DNA of 64,000 nucleotides from Verrucomicrobiota bacterium (lineage in GTDB: Bacteria; Verrucomicrobiota; Verrucomicrobiia; Opitutales; Opitutaceae): NCBI GenBank assembly GCA_023443455.1, contig JAEZUE010000059.1, positions 47,927-111,926 on the forward strand, in the 5' to 3' direction. Below are positions 63,159 through 64,000 of this stretch, in pieces. The translations under genes were made by a program, and so were the position numbers. How positions within the stretch are numbered: position 1 is the stretch's first letter; every line of letters starts with the position of its first letter. The notes under the pieces are model-generated. The model worked only from the letters and a program-made list of their open reading frames with translations. It was not told the origin of the DNA and made no database searches.

Positions 63159-63838
63159 TCAGTGGCTGGAGACCGGATCGGCGTCGATGATGGAAAGAGT
63201 CGGTGTGGTTTCGGCCCATGCTTCGAGGTCGGTTGAGACTTCGTAGGCGATGTCGACCGCTGCGGTGCGGTTGCGGCGATGGACGAGGCGGAGCGCGGAG
63301 TCCATGCTGATCACGAAGACATCTGCGTGCGGCGAAGCGGGGGAGGTGCCGAGTGGGTATTCGCAGAGATTGTTCAGCCCGTCGCCATCGGGGTCCTGCT
63401 CGGGCCCGGATGCTTCACTGGCCAGACCGAACGCATGCGCCCATTCGGAGGCAGTGGCCGGTGGTGTGATGGTGGCGGTGTTGCTGTTTGTGGAGCCGCC
63501 GAAGCCGGTGATCCGCACCCAGTAGGAGGCAGTCGTGGATTGGCCAAGAACCAAGAGCTGTGCTCCGGTGGCGTCTTCGATCGGGGCGTTCGTATCACCC
63601 GTGTTGCCGACGTACCACTGGTAGGTGAGCGGGCTCTCGGCTGTCGCGGCAATCTGTAGGTTGGCCGGCTGGCCCGCGCGAACAATTAGGCCCGCGGGCT
63701 GCGCTTCTATCACCGGAGTATTCCGGTCGAGCAGGAGGTAGGATTGGTTCTCGCCAGCGCGGATTGCCACAGCGCCGGTGGCGATGAGAGTCAGGTAGTA
63801 TCGATTGGTGAAGGCCCCATTACCGAGGCGCCCTCGAT
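63159..63838 (-). pseudogene. C-terminal fragment of an exported Ig-like-domain protein, cut by a mobile element
   Basis: About 226 residues remain. Near the break comes NRYYLTLIATGAVAIRAGEN, then an Ig-like domain (AGLIVRAGQPANLQIAATAE, LTYQWYVGNTGDTNAP, SYWVRITGFGGSTNSNTATI), then a tail with DPDGDGLNNLCEYPLGTSPA and YEVSTDLEAWAETTPTLSII, a variant of the C-terminal modules at 15.8-22 kb. The 5' part is replaced at about 63838 by the 25-bp tandem repeat and the transposase gene. The frame happens to stay open through the insert, but that sequence is not part of the protein. Confidence 0.75.
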
Positions 63839-63840
63839 GA

Positions 63841-63890
63841 GGATTATAAGGGACAGGTCCGAAAAGGATTATAAGGGACAGGTCCGAAAA
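63841..63890. repeat. Tandem 25-bp repeat at the end of a transposable element
   Basis: GGATTATAAGGGACAGGTCC plus GAAAA twice in succession. GGAC-AG-GTCC inside each unit is a small palindrome. It marks the junction between the broken exoprotein gene and the transposase. Confidence 0.9.
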
Positions 63891-63930
63891 ATTCGACGTA
63901 ATGGCGCTTGTGTGTATCGTCGGCGGCATC

Positions 63931-64000
63931 ATGAGGCTGGCGCGGATCAAGGTGGCGGCGGAGACGGGGGAGGCGGCGTACCACTGCATGACGCGGGTGG
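63931..64000 (+). CDS. REP-type (IS200-like Y1) transposase, 5' end only
   Basis: The first 23 codons are visible: MRLARIKVAAETGEAAYHCM then TRVV, the start pattern of RAYT/Y1 transposases (xARIKxxGxxxYHxxxRV). The gene runs off the right edge. It is of another subtype than the RAYT at 9648-10163, which lacks this N-terminus. Confidence 0.75.
   Translation, partial: MRLARIKVAAETGEAAYHCMTRV

Overview
The window looks like chromosomal DNA of a high-GC Verrucomicrobiota bacterium, most likely of the order Opitutales (Opitutaceae). The signs are a very large TonB-dependent receptor with the N-terminal style usual in that group (SPFVVSAEEDKGSY...), a pyrophosphate-type phosphofructokinase, many prepilin-like proteins with GMTLVE/FTLVE leaders, several exported glycoside hydrolases, and exoproteins ending in a common DPDGxGLSN... 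C-terminal module. The taxonomic call is inference from protein character, not from a database search.

Layout. 1-3.3 kb (minus): osmoregulated periplasmic glucan synthesis (mdoG, a small membrane ORF, mdoH running off the left edge) in an overlapping operon. 3.5-5.4 kb: a TPR protein. 5.5-15.8 kb (plus): a defence island, hsdM - hsdS - REP array with a RAYT transposase - abiEi - abiEii - hsdR, i.e. a type I restriction system whose operon encloses an AbiE-type toxin-antitoxin pair and a REP/RAYT element. REP copies lie in frame inside hsdM, and the end of hsdS has been tandemly copied together with REPs. 15.8-22.2 kb (minus): three exported enzymes (double nitroreductase, serine esterase, GH44 endoglucanase) with the same type of C-terminal module. 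22.4-29.1 kb: an AGE-family epimerase, sufS and the TonB receptor. 29.6-33 kb: metW-like, TerB-like, zinc peptidase, yhbY and a small membrane protein. 33.1-37.6 kb (minus): a GHMP-kinase/UDP-sugar pyrophosphorylase fusion plus a GalU-like nucleotidyltransferase. 38.8-47.1 kb: three parallel three-gene pseudopilin cassettes, one plus and two minus, the two minus ones being close duplicates. 47.6-55 kb: GH5 cellulase, a soluble histidine kinase, PPi-phosphofructokinase, a chemoreceptor and smaller genes. 55.2-64 kb: SDR reductase, a rhombosortase near a glycosidase that carries a GlyGly-CTERM-type tail, a TonB-like protein, a MerR regulator with a free-standing homologue of its C-terminal domain, a SpoU methyltransferase, and an exoprotein gene cut off by a second REP-type transposase at the right edge.

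The intergenic DNA is unusually rich in dispersed structure: at least five families of palindromic elements, isolated long perfect palindromes (one of 44 bp), and tandem heptanucleotide tracts of two sequence types at five places. No rRNA, tRNA or CRISPR array was seen. Functionally the window combines polysaccharide degradation and uptake (GH44, GH5, GH-A glycosidase, AGE epimerase, TonB receptor), envelope and sugar-nucleotide metabolism (mdoGH, kinase-pyrophosphorylase, galU-like), secretion and surface display (pseudopilins, rhombosortase, shared C-terminal module) and defence (type I R-M plus AbiE).
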